From Acidobacteriaceae bacterium (lineage in GTDB: Bacteria; Acidobacteriota; Terriglobia; Terriglobales; Acidobacteriaceae), in the NCBI GenBank assembly GCA_003131585.1, contig PKVW01000053.1:1-33963 (forward strand): 33,963 nucleotides of DNA, given 5' to 3'. Position 1 is the stretch's first letter, and each line of letters starts with the position of its first letter. Positions 23,218 through 32,500 of the stretch are shown here, in pieces. The notes below the pieces were generated by a model. The model was not told where the DNA came from. It searched no databases and saw only the letters and a list, made by a program, of their open reading frames with translations. The translations under genes and the position numbers were made by a program.

Positions 23218-24711
23218 CTACTCACTCCCGGATTGGCCTTGGATGATGTCCACCCTCTTTCGCACTTCCGCCGCGAAAACCTCATCCTTCAGCGACGCCA
23301 GATTGATTTCCACATTAGCCAGCGCGCCGGTAACCGCCGCGCGCGCCAGTGCCTGCGCGGTCGTCAAGTCCGACTTCATGTTGGGATTGCTGATGGCGAA
23401 CAGGCTCTGCGTGATCCGCTCCACTTCACGTGCCTTCTCCGCCACACTGAGCGGAACACTCGTCGCCTGTTTCAAGGCCGCCTCAATCGGCGCCTCGCCT
23501 TCTTTCTCGCTCACCGTCTTCGCCTGCTTGTACGCCTTCATGACCGCATCGTAAGCCTCCGCATCGGCATCGACGGAGGCCTTCAACTCCTCCCGCAGCG
23601 GCCCCAACCGGCCGATCGCCGCGCTGAGTTCCGGCCCATATTGCAGGTAGGCCTTCTTCTCTCGCGACATCGACGCCACCATTACCGCCAACCCCGCCGC
23701 CATCGCACCCGCCGCCGCCGCCGCGCTGCCGCCGCCTGGCGTCGCCGTCGGTGCCGCCAGTTGTTCGACGAAAGACTCCACTCCCGCCCGCAACCCTCCG
23801 ATCGCCTTCTTCCCGCCCGTCACCGCGGCCAGCCGGTTTTCCAGAATTAAAGACGAATCGAAGTTCTCCACCTGCAGAAACCACTCCGCCGCCTGCTCCA
23901 GCGCCTTCTTCGGAATCAGCCCCACGATCTCGCTCGACACCGCCGTCACTCCATACCGCGCCGCCTCGCGCTTCACCATCTCAAACACGCGATGCACCGG
24001 AGTCTGCTCAAAATCCGTCAGATTCATCGAGACCTGCGCCAGCCCCCGCACCAGAAATCCCGCGCCCTTGACGAACCGCATGCCCCCACTCGAAAACCGC
24101 ACCGCCTTCGCAATCTTCTTCGCCACCTCAACCTCGGGCGTATTGAGAAACACGTTGTAAGCGATCAGAAACTTTCGCGCCCCCACCGCCGTCGCGCCCG
24201 CCGTAGGATGCACCCGCGCCTCGCCAAAATCCGGACGTCGCGCCGCGCTCGTCGCCATCTCCGCCCGTATCCCCTCAAACTGCCCGCGCCGGATGTTCTC
24301 CAGATTCTGCCGCTCCGGCGTCGCCGCCGCCGCCTCGTATAAATACACCGGAATCCCATGCCGCTTCCAGATTTCTTCCCCCACGTGCCGCGCCATCGCC
24401 GCGCAATCTTCAATCGTCACGCCGTCAATCGGAATAAACGGCACCACATCCGCCGCCCCCATTCTCGGATGCGCCCCCGTATGCGCATTCAGATCGATCA
24501 ACTCCGCGGCCTTCCCCACTCCGCGAATCGCCGCCTCCTGAATCGCCTCCCGCTCGCCCACCAGCGTAATCACGCACCGGTTGTGGTCCGCGTCCATCTC
24601 GCGATCCAGCAGGTAGACTCCATCCATCTTCATGGCGTCGACAATGGCATCTACTTTCACCTTGTCGCGCCCCTCCGAAAAATTCGGTACACACTCCACT
24701 AACGTAGACAT
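23218..24711 (-). CDS. ftcD: Bifunctional glutamate formimidoyltransferase / formimidoyl-THF cyclodeaminase
   Basis: 497 residues fusing two steps of histidine breakdown. It transfers the formimino group from N-formimino-glutamate to tetrahydrofolate and then converts it to 5,10-methenyl-THF with ammonia release. Domain 1 (1 to about 300) has the start LVECVPNFSEGR and the catalytic region DLNAHTGAHPRMGAADVVPF (His77, His81). Domain 2 (from about 320) has the cyclodeaminase box PTATPGGGSAAAAAGAMAAGL and the PLSVAEKAREV segment. Many bacteria keep these as separate genes. It is divergent from the kinase gene; no hut genes are nearby. Confidence 0.93.
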   Translation of the reverse strand: MSTLVECVPNFSEGRDKVKVDAIVDAMKMDGVYLLDREMDADHNRCVITLVGEREAIQEAAIRGVGKAAELIDLNAHTGAHPRMGAADVVPFIPIDGVTIEDCAAMARHVGEEIWKRHGIPVYLYEAAAATPERQNLENIRRGQFEGIRAEMATSAARRPDFGEARVHPTAGATAVGARKFLIAYNVFLNTPEVEVAKKIAKAVRFSSGGMRFVKGAGFLVRGLAQVSMNLTDFEQTPVHRVFEMVKREAARYGVTAVSSEIVGLIPKKALEQAAEWFLQVENFDSSLILENRLAAVTGGKKAIGGLRAGVESFVEQLAAPTATPGGGSAAAAAGAMAAGLAVMVASMSREKKAYLQYGPELSAAIGRLGPLREELKASVDADAEAYDAVMKAYKQAKTVSEKEGEAPIEAALKQATSVPLSVAEKAREVERITQSLFAISNPNMKSDLTTAQALARAAVTGALANVEINLASLKDEVFAAEVRKRVDIIQGQSGSE

Positions 24712-24853
24712 AGGTCAAGAGAATAGCTGGCCCGGACTGACCGAAGCAAGGCTCGCTTCCCATCTTGACTCTCACGGTGCCGAGCGCCACTTTACTCTTT
24801 GGTTTCTTTCGCCACTAAGACTAGAATGTCGGCATCCAGCTAGCACTTCGTCC

Positions 24854-27484
24854 ATGGCAGAAGAGATCAAGACGCCTCCTGGAGCTTCTTCTCAGGATGC
24901 CCTGACGGGCACCACCGTCGGCCGCTTCGTCATCTCCAGGCGGCTCGGCGCTGGCGGCATGGGACAGGTCTACGGCGCGGAAGACACCACGCTCAAGCGC
25001 TTTGTCGCCATCAAGCGCATGGCGCCGCAAGCCAGCTCCACCGACGCCGACCGCAAGCGCCTGCTCAAGGAAGCCCAGCGCGCCTCCGCCCTCAACCACC
25101 CCAACATCGGCGCCATGTACGACGTGGTCGAGCACGCCGGCGAACTCTGGCTGGTCATGGAGTACGTCGAAGGCGAAACCTTGCGCCACCGCCTGCGGCA
25201 ACCCATTTCTACCGACGAATTCTTCGCCATCGCCACCCAGTGTTGCGAAGGCTTGCAGGCCGCCCATGAAAAAGGCATCATTCACGGCGACATCAAACCC
25301 GAAAACATTATGCTCGCCCCCGGCAACCGGGTGAAAATTCTCGACTTCGGCGTCGCCCGCCGCGCCTGGAACAGCAACCCCACCGACGCCACCAAGAGCA
25401 TGGAGACCATGACCGCCACCGGCGGCACTCCCGCCTACATGGCCCCCGAAGTTCTGCTCCAGAAGCACGACGACGGCCGCTCCGACATCTTTTCCCTCGG
25501 CCTCGTCTTCTACGAAATGCTCGGCGGCGATCAGCCTTTCCAAAGCGACAGCCTCGCCACCACCGTCGCCCGCATCGTCCACGAAGAGCCGCCCTCGCTC
25601 AAGAATGTCCCCGGTCCTCTCGCTGGTGTCATCTCCCGGACCCTGGCCAAGGATCCCGACTCGCGCTACCCTAACACCGCGGCGCTCTTGGATGACCTGC
25701 GCCGCGTCGAGCAAGGGGGAAAGCCGAAGCGCGTTCCGTCCACTTCCACCTTCCATCAGCACCGCGCCCTTGCCGCGCTGGCGATCGTTCTCGTTGTCGT
25801 GGCCTTGCTCCTCGCCTACCGTCCCGTGCGCCACTTGTTCTTTCCGTCCGCCGCCAACAACGCCGCTCCCCAATCCAACACCGGCGGACTGCCCCAAACC
25901 AAAATCCTAGCCGTCCTTCCGTTCGCAGCCGCCGCCAACGCCGACCCTAAACTCACCGCTCTCGGCCAAGGCTTGGTCGAAAGCCTGGCCGCCAAACTCG
26001 GCAAGCTCACCGAAGACCGCGCCTTCGAAGTTGTCCCGCCCGGCAATCTGCAAGACAAGAAAATCTCCACCCTCCCCGACGCCGCCAAAATCTTCGGCGC
26101 TAACCTCGGCCTCGTCCTCACCCTCGAGCCCCAGTCCGCCGACCTGGTCAAGGTCACCTACTCTTTGCTCAATGCGCAAGGCGCGACGATTGGCGGTGCC
26201 TCCCTAACTGTCCCTACTGCTGATGCATTCTCGGTGGAACAAAACGTCACCGAAGGAACCGTCAAAGCTCTGCGCCTGCAGTTGCGCCCGGAAGATGAAG
26301 CCACGCTGAAATACCACGGCACCGACAAAGCTGCCGCCTATGAGTACTACCTGCAAGCGCAAGGCTACCTGCTGGATCACAGTAAAGCCGAAAATCTAGA
26401 CAACGCCGCCTTGATGGCTCGCGAAGCCCTTAAGCTCGATCCCAACTTCGGCATGGCCAAAGCCGTCCTCGGCGAAAGCTATTGGCTCAAGTATTCCGGC
26501 ACCAAGCAGAAGCAATGGATAGCGCCGGCCCAAACCGGCTGTACCGACGCCGTTAAACTCGGCAACGCCGGCGCCGCCGGCCACTCCTGTCTTGGCCGCA
26601 TCGACAACGGCACCGGACATTACCCTGAAGCCGCCTCCGAGTTTCAGTTGGCCCTCGGTCTTGAACCCGCGAACGAAGACGCGGCACTCAGCCTGGCCCA
26701 TGCCTACGAACGCGAAGGCAAGATCACCGAGGCCGAGAGGGCGTACCAGCAAGCCATTCAATCCCATCCCAACAGCCGCTTCAGCTACAACGATTTCGGC
26801 GCGTTCTACCAGGGACGCAACGAGTATGAGAAAGCGCTGCAAATGTACGCCAAGGTCACCCAAATTGCTCCGGAGTGGTACGCGGCCTATGTGAACATTG
26901 GATCCATCTACAACGACATGGGTCAGTACGACAAGGCCATCGATCCCTTAAAAAAATCCATCGGCATCCGGCCTAGCTATCCGGGATACGTCAACCTGGG
27001 CAACTCTTACACTGGCCTGAACAAGTTTGCCGATGCCGCCAGCGCCTACGAGGAAGCGAACAAGCTCGATCCGCAGCAATACGTAACCTGGGGCAACCTG
27101 GGGGATGCTTTCTATTACTCTGGCAAGAAGGATCAATCCATCGCGCCCTATCGCAAAGCCGCCGAACTTGCCTCCGCCGCGTTGAAGATCAATCCCCACG
27201 ATCCGGACGTACTTAGCAGTCTTGCCAGCTACGAGTCCATGCTGGGTGACCGCAAGAACGCCCTCCTTTACCTGGGACAGGCCCTGCAGTATGGGCACAA
27301 CGACAAAGACCTACTCCTGGACGCGGCTTCGGTGTATAACCATCTAGGCGAAACCGGCTTGGCTGTAGAATGGCTGGCCAAGGCCGTGCAGGCAGGTTAC
27401 ACGAAAGACAGGATTCGTAGCTTGCACGACTTCGACAACCTCGTCACTACGCCCGGCTACCAGCAGTTAATGAAATCGAAATGA
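24854..27484 (+). CDS. Ser/Thr protein kinase with TolB-like and TPR regions
   Basis: 876 residues from the ATG at 24854; a further 74 codons upstream overlap ftcD and are not protein-like. Kinase: Gly-loop GAGGMGQVY (32-40), ATP lysine Lys54 (VAIKRM), catalytic loop HGDIKPEN (144-151), DFG 164-166, and APE. The HRD arginine is replaced by Gly, so this is a non-RD kinase. One membrane helix is at about 304-321 (ALAALAIVLVVVALLLAY). Outside it lies a TolB-like region (KILAVLPFAAAANADPKLTALGQGL) and then about eight TPR units. A PknB-like sensor with a periplasmic or outer TPR scaffold is likely. Confidence 0.9.
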   Translation: MAEEIKTPPGASSQDALTGTTVGRFVISRRLGAGGMGQVYGAEDTTLKRFVAIKRMAPQASSTDADRKRLLKEAQRASALNHPNIGAMYDVVEHAGELWLVMEYVEGETLRHRLRQPISTDEFFAIATQCCEGLQAAHEKGIIHGDIKPENIMLAPGNRVKILDFGVARRAWNSNPTDATKSMETMTATGGTPAYMAPEVLLQKHDDGRSDIFSLGLVFYEMLGGDQPFQSDSLATTVARIVHEEPPSLKNVPGPLAGVISRTLAKDPDSRYPNTAALLDDLRRVEQGGKPKRVPSTSTFHQHRALAALAIVLVVVALLLAYRPVRHLFFPSAANNAAPQSNTGGLPQTKILAVLPFAAAANADPKLTALGQGLVESLAAKLGKLTEDRAFEVVPPGNLQDKKISTLPDAAKIFGANLGLVLTLEPQSADLVKVTYSLLNAQGATIGGASLTVPTADAFSVEQNVTEGTVKALRLQLRPEDEATLKYHGTDKAAAYEYYLQAQGYLLDHSKAENLDNAALMAREALKLDPNFGMAKAVLGESYWLKYSGTKQKQWIAPAQTGCTDAVKLGNAGAAGHSCLGRIDNGTGHYPEAASEFQLALGLEPANEDAALSLAHAYEREGKITEAERAYQQAIQSHPNSRFSYNDFGAFYQGRNEYEKALQMYAKVTQIAPEWYAAYVNIGSIYNDMGQYDKAIDPLKKSIGIRPSYPGYVNLGNSYTGLNKFADAASAYEEANKLDPQQYVTWGNLGDAFYYSGKKDQSIAPYRKAAELASAALKINPHDPDVLSSLASYESMLGDRKNALLYLGQALQYGHNDKDLLLDAASVYNHLGETGLAVEWLAKAVQAGYTKDRIRSLHDFDNLVTTPGYQQLMKSK

Positions 27485-27607
27485 CTCCAGCAGATCGCGC
27501 TGGAACGGGCCCAGAACAAGCAGCAGGGGCGCTCTCTTACCAGTCAGGCATTGCGCCCTGAACCAGAAAACTTAAGCTACAGAACTCAAGACACAGAGAG
27601 GACTCTC

Positions 27608-27952
27608 ATGACAAACGATAAAAGAAGTGATGACACACCACCACCAGCCGTTACGAATATTTGCAGCGGCTTCGAGGCAGAATTAGGGGCGCTGGTCACC
27701 TTCAACGGCGCTGCTAACGGTACAACGATCACCCAAATAGCTGGCCAGACGTGGCCCTTTTGCCATCAAGACGGCAGCGCCTACCCGACGATCACCTTCC
27801 CCATCATTAGCACCGTTAACTACGTATACATCAAGTCGAGTGGACTAACCCCGGAGCAGACCTACAATTACGATGTCAGTCAGGTGTGCACTACGGAGGT
27901 CACAAAGGGCGTGAAGATCGTCACCGGCGCGCGGCTGAAGAAGTCGGCCTAG
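27608..27952 (+). CDS. Small protein of unknown function, paralog A (WPF motif)
   Basis: 114 residues from the ATG at 27608 (GAGAGGAC 3-10 nt upstream; an in-frame start 19 codons above looks like leader). No signal peptide or membrane segment. It has PPAVTNICSGFEAELG, TITQIAGQTWPFC, ITFPII, and SGLTPEQTYNYDV, looking like a compact beta-rich domain. Three cysteines are spread through it. The protein encoded at 28108 aligns along almost its whole length, so the two are paralogs. I do not know the family. It starts 123 bp after the kinase gene and may share its transcript. Confidence 0.6.
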   Translation: MTNDKRSDDTPPPAVTNICSGFEAELGALVTFNGAANGTTITQIAGQTWPFCHQDGSAYPTITFPIISTVNYVYIKSSGLTPEQTYNYDVSQVCTTEVTKGVKIVTGARLKKSA

Positions 27953-27992
27953 GAAGTCCGAAGGACCGTTGGAGAAGGAGCCGTCGGATTTG

Positions 27993-28033
27993 GCATCCGG
28001 CGCGGGCAATCCTCTGCCGCCCGCGCCGGATGC
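27993..28033 (+). repeat. Strong hairpin between the two WPF paralogs
   Basis: A perfect 15-bp GC-rich stem (27993-28007 with 28019-28033) surrounds an 11-nt loop. It lies 41 bp after the first paralog and 74 bp before the second. There is no U-tract, so it is more likely a processing site, stability element or repeat than an intrinsic terminator. Confidence 0.7.
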
Positions 28034-28107
28034 GCTTAGGGAGCAGCTAGCCGCAGATAAGAAGGTTATCGTTCCAACAAAAACCCAACAAAAACCAAGG
28101 AGCGCCC

Positions 28108-28365
28108 ATGCCCGCCGTCACGACCCACATCTGTAACAACTTCTCCGCCGCCGCCGGTGACGGCATCATCTGGACCAACGCTCCGGCCGGCTGCACCCTC
28201 ACCCCAGAACCCGGCAGCCCCTGGCCCTTCACCGCCGGGCCTCCACTTGTTTTTCCCTTGCCCTCGAATCCGCCCGTCACGCTGAAGGAAGGATTGACGG
28301 TGGGGACCGCGTACTGTTTCCGTGCCAGCTGCTGCCCCAAGCCGATCTGCGTCACCATAGCGTAA
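28108..28365 (+). CDS. Small protein of unknown function, paralog B (WPF motif)
   Basis: 85 residues, start with AAGGAG 6 nt upstream. No signal peptide. Compared with the previous protein it keeps PAVT-xIC-xxF, A-xx-G, NxxxGxTxT, WPF, FP, the K-GLT segment, and a final V-x-I. It has six cysteines, four of them in the C-terminal CFRASCCPKPIC. Function unknown. It could be a cysteine-rich beta-fold domain. The kinase upstream and the lipid A deacylase downstream give no certain clue. RiPP precursor is unlikely because conservation runs over the whole length. Confidence 0.6.
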   Translation: MPAVTTHICNNFSAAAGDGIIWTNAPAGCTLTPEPGSPWPFTAGPPLVFPLPSNPPVTLKEGLTVGTAYCFRASCCPKPICVTIA

Positions 28366-28388
28366 CGGCCGCCCCGGCACTGTCGAAG

Positions 28389-28434
28389 CGCGGCGCTTCA
28401 GCGGCCTGCCCTGAGCGAAGTCGAACGGGCCGCG
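28389..28434 (+). repeat. Intergenic hairpin repeat with CTGAGCGAAGTCGAACGGG core
   Basis: GCGGCC at 28401-28406 pairs with GGGCCGC at 28427-28433. The core CCCTGAGCGAAGTCGAACGGG is nearly the same as one at 29475-29497. It lies between convergent paralog B and the PagL-type gene. Confidence 0.55.
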
Positions 28435-28508
28435 AAAAGCCTCCCGAATCAATGCGCGCTTCAGCCCCGGCGGGACCGCTGCGTGCCAAGCCAAATCTTT
28501 CTTCGCCC

Positions 28509-29114
28509 TTACTTCCTCCAAAACTTCCCCACGCCCACCCGCACCTGCACCGTATTCAGACCCGGGTTATACATTCCCAGCCCCGCATTCGATATATGCA
28601 GATACCGCAACTCGACGCTCCAGTTATATCTCGCGCCCAGCACATGCGTCCCCAGCGCCGCCGCCGACGTAAAATTCACCGTGTTCGTATTCGACGGGAC
28701 ATTGTGATCGCTAAACAGCGTCCCCCCACTCAATTCCAAATACGGCGACAGCCGCCCCCGCCGCTCGAAATTCCACTTCAACCCCAGCGGATTGAATCCC
28801 ACCCCATAAGCCGTATTCGCCGGCTGAAAAATCAAATACGCCGGCACCGCATCCACCGCATACTCAAATCGTCCCCGCAAAAATCCCGGCAGATGCGCCC
28901 CCGTAATCACCCACCCATAACGCAGCCCCGCATCAAAAATCCCCGTCCGCGAAGTTCCACCCGGCACCGAGTGTCCGCCCCCAACCCAGATCTGCACCTC
29001 ACGCCCACCCTCCTCCGGCCCAGGCTCAGACTGTGCCCATCCCCTCGTCGTTACGAGAAATAAAAATCCCAGGAAAAAACTCAGCGCCACGCCGCCGCGC
29101 CATCTCGTTTGCAT
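28509..29114 (-). CDS. Lipid A 3-O-deacylase-type (PagL family) outer-membrane protein
   Basis: 201 residues, of which the signal peptide is about 1-27 (LSFFLGFLFLVTTRGWAQ). The rest alternates short hydrophobic strands, fitting the eight-strand PagL/acyloxyacyl-hydrolase barrel (PF09411). The catalytic pair lies in LRYLHISNAGLG: His173 and Ser175, followed by NPGLN. It would remove the 3-position acyl chain from lipid A in the outer leaflet and thus imply a Gram-negative envelope with lipopolysaccharide. Convergent with paralog B. Confidence 0.85.
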   Translation of the reverse strand: MQTRWRGGVALSFFLGFLFLVTTRGWAQSEPGPEEGGREVQIWVGGGHSVPGGTSRTGIFDAGLRYGWVITGAHLPGFLRGRFEYAVDAVPAYLIFQPANTAYGVGFNPLGLKWNFERRGRLSPYLELSGGTLFSDHNVPSNTNTVNFTSAAALGTHVLGARYNWSVELRYLHISNAGLGMYNPGLNTVQVRVGVGKFWRK

Positions 29115-29584
29115 GATTAAAGAGGTTGCCCGACCCTCACCAATTTTGCAAGTGTCGCTCTACACTGTGGTCCCTTGTGTCCTCCGTGGTGAAGATTTTG
29201 GGCTGGTGACCGGTACACATTCGGTGTGTGCCCCAGATCGGGAAGGGCACGACCTTCAGTCGTGCCGGCAGACGTCAAGAAGATTATGGGCTTCAGCCCC
29301 TGAGGCAAGCCCGTCTGGGACGGACACTCCTCTCCGTCGCCTTTGACCTTTTTTGAGGTCGCGTCCGCGCTACGCGGGTAACGCCCGACTCCAGCCCCGG
29401 AGGGGCGGCATACGATAGCCCAGGACGGAAGTCCTGGGTAAGCCCCAAAAAAATGGACCCGCGTCCCGTAGGGCCTGCCCTGAGCGAAGCCGAAGGGGAC
29501 GGCACGACTCTGAGCTAAGGCTTGCGTTTCAAAGACCGTGACGGTGTGGCTGGCGCGAGACTGCTATGATTCTCTGTCACTCCC
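29115..29584. repeat. Hairpin-dense intergenic repeat cluster
   Basis: 470 bp with at least six hairpins: 29212-29232 (8 bp, TTCGG loop), 29246-29266 (8 bp, CTTCA loop), 29288-29299 (GGGC/GCCC, TTCA loop), 29345-29360 (5 bp, T-rich loop), 29365-29377 (CCGCG/CGCGG) and 29419-29438 (8 bp, GGAA loop). 29241-29306 matches the element found in carB at 1-77. The CCTGAGCGAAGCCGAAGGGG core near 29475-29500 matches those at 28 and 14 kb. A TATGAT box at 29565-29570 may be the -10 of the restriction gene. Confidence 0.7.
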
Positions 29585-32500
29585 ATGCCAGAGACTCTTG
29601 AACCGAAGGTCAAGGAAACTCTTCGGGCATACCTGCGTGATGTCAAAACGCTTCACAACGAGGCCAACAAGACTGCTCGCTTCGCTGCGTTGATCGGGGA
29701 ACTATTTCCCGATGCGGTTGCGCAATACTCACGAGATGTCGAGAAGCTGATCCGCATTGACCAGACGGCAGGCCAAAAGAAGGGACGGGCGGACGCTTAC
29801 TACGGGAATGCGATCATCGAGTTCGAGAAGTCCCTTGCTGCGACCTTGGAGGAAGCCAAGCGCCAGCTGTGCGAATACGTTGCCGGAGTCTGGCAGAAAG
29901 AGAACCGGAAGTCCCTTCGCCCACTCTTAGCGGTTGCGTCGGACGGCATTCGTTGGATCAGCTATCGCCCCGTTCTTCCCGACGGCGAGGAACCGACGCC
30001 TGAGACTGTGGTACTGGATCAGCTAAGAGATTTCAAAGTCTCGGACGAAACGCTCGGAGAATTCTGGTTGTGGCTTTCAAGCCTGCTGTTCCGACCACAG
30101 CAAGTCGAGGCGACCGCCGAACAGTTCCAGTTCGAATTCGGGAGCTTGAGCTTCCAGTTCCGAGAGGGCATGGCGGCTCTCAAACGCGCTTGGGCGAAGG
30201 TTAGCGGAGGCTCTGAGGCGAAACTCGCGTTCGAGACGTGGCAACGATATTTGACCGTCACTTACGGTCGGCTGACAGAAGATACGACGGCTTTGCGAGA
30301 CCGGGAAACCGCCCAAGAAATCTCAGAGCTCGAAAACCTGTTCCTGCGGCACACGTACCTTGCAAGCATCGCTCGGCTTTTGATCTGGGCTGCTTTGTCG
30401 CAAGGAAAAAACGCAAACAATCTGAGACAGGTCGCAAAAGACGTTCTCTCAGGCCGCTACTTCGAGTCGAAGCGGCTTGCGAATCTCGTCGATGATGACT
30501 TTTTCCACTGGATTCGCAGCACAGAAGCGGAGAAGATTCTAGCCCCGATGTGGGAACGCATCCTCTCGCATCTCACCGACTACGACCTGTCAGATATTCG
30601 GGAAGACGTGCTCAAGGGTGTCTACCAGCAGTTGATTGATCCTAAAGACCGACACGATCTCGGCGAGTACTACACACCAGACTGGCTCTGCGAACGGATT
30701 GTCAAAGAGCTTCTTCCGAAGCATGGATACAAGACTGTACTCGATCCGAGCTGTGGATCGGGAAGCTTTCTGCGGGCTGCGATTGACCATTTCCTGACGC
30801 ACAATACGGACGGGAAACCCGAAGCCAGGCTCCGTCTTATTCTCGGCAATGTTCAAGGGATAGACATTCATCCCGTCGCAGTCACAATCGCGCGCGCAAT
30901 TTACGTTCTCGCCCTCGGGAGGCTGATCAGTTCCGCCCGAAGCCCGGTCAACATACCAATCTATCTCGCCAACTCGCTCTTCCTGCCCCGTGAAGTCGAA
31001 CAGAATCTCTATGAAAAGCTGAGCGGCGTGGAAATCAAGTTTGGTGGGAAGAAAAATGAAAAGCAGATTGTCATTCCAGACATGCTTATTCAATCGCCTG
31101 AGTTGTTTGACAGCGCGATTTCCGCCTGTACACGTGTTGCGGAAGAGCACGCCGACACGAACAAGGATACAAAGAAGGCGTTAGACAAATACCTCGCCGT
31201 CCACGTTCCCGAACTTCATAAGGTGCTGCAATACCCAGACATCCTCGATGTGCTCTGGTCGTTCGTCGAAAAGCTGGCCGACTTAATCCGGGAAAAGAAC
31301 AACTCGATCTGGTCGTTCATCATTCGCAACAGTTACCGTCCTGCGATGTTGAAACAACAGTTCGACTTCATAATCGGCAACCCACCGTGGCTGTCCTATC
31401 GCTACATTTCGGACCCGGACTACCAAGACGAAATCAAACGGCGTGCAGTCTCGAAGTACAAGATTGCTCCAAAGTCGCAGAAACTCTTTACGCAGATGGA
31501 GCTGGCGACGGTTTTCTTGGCGCACAGCATGGCGACGTTCGCTAGGAAAGATGCACGCCTCGCTTTTGTGATGCCGAGGGGCGTTCTGAACTCGGACCAG
31601 CACCAGAATTTGATTCTTCGCAAATATTCGACCGACACGAAGCTGAAGCTCACGGGCTACTGGGATTTGTGGGATGTGAAGCCGCTTTTCAACGTTCCGG
31701 CGTGTGTTCTGTTCGCTACCAGATACCCACTCACCGGAAGTCCGAGGGACGTGCTCCCCGTGCTGGAATGGTCGGGAAACCTTCCCGCACGTGATGTGAA
31801 TTGGCAGGCTGCCAAGACGCGATTACATTCGTCGGGAAAAGAAGGCAGGGTCATCTATCTAGGCGGTCGAGCAGCCCTTTCAACCGCACCCGGAGCCACT
31901 TCGCCAGCAAAGCCGAGCAAATACTTGGGGGTGTTTCATCAAGGAGCGACAATCGTTCCACGAACATTCTACTTCGTACGTGTGAACGACTTGAATGGAA
32001 AGCCGGAGAACGACGTGGCGTACTGGGCAGAGACCGACGCGGACCAAGCTGCGCTTGCGAAAAAGCCCTACGATGACGTTTCCCTCAGTGGACTTGTCGA
32101 AGGCAGGTTCGTCTATTCAACGGTTTTAGGGAGGCACATTTTACCTTACGCCATAGATACTCCAGCTAGGGTTGTGCTGCCCGTGCAGGAGAAGCACGGG
32201 GCGTTGGACGTAATCACCTCAGAGAAAATGAAGGCTCAAGGGTACCGGGAGTTTGCAAAGTGGATGTCCAATGCGGAACAGCTCTGGGCGACGAAGCGTG
32301 CCGACAAAGCGAGCAAACAGACTGCCTACCAACGCCTTGCTTACCAAGGCGGACTGAGTGCTCAGAACTTAACCCAAAGATACCTAGTGCTCTACAACGC
32401 AGAGGGGACGAATGTTGCCGCAGCATTTTTTGACCGCAGCATGCACGCTCTTCCGCTCATTGTTGAGCACACGGTCTATTGGGCTGCACTCGCCAGTCGA

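Noticed and set aside
24821-25897. Minus-strand Gly/Val/Asp-rich frame opposite the kinase domain
   Set aside because: Lies antisense to intact kinase motifs and has no family signature.
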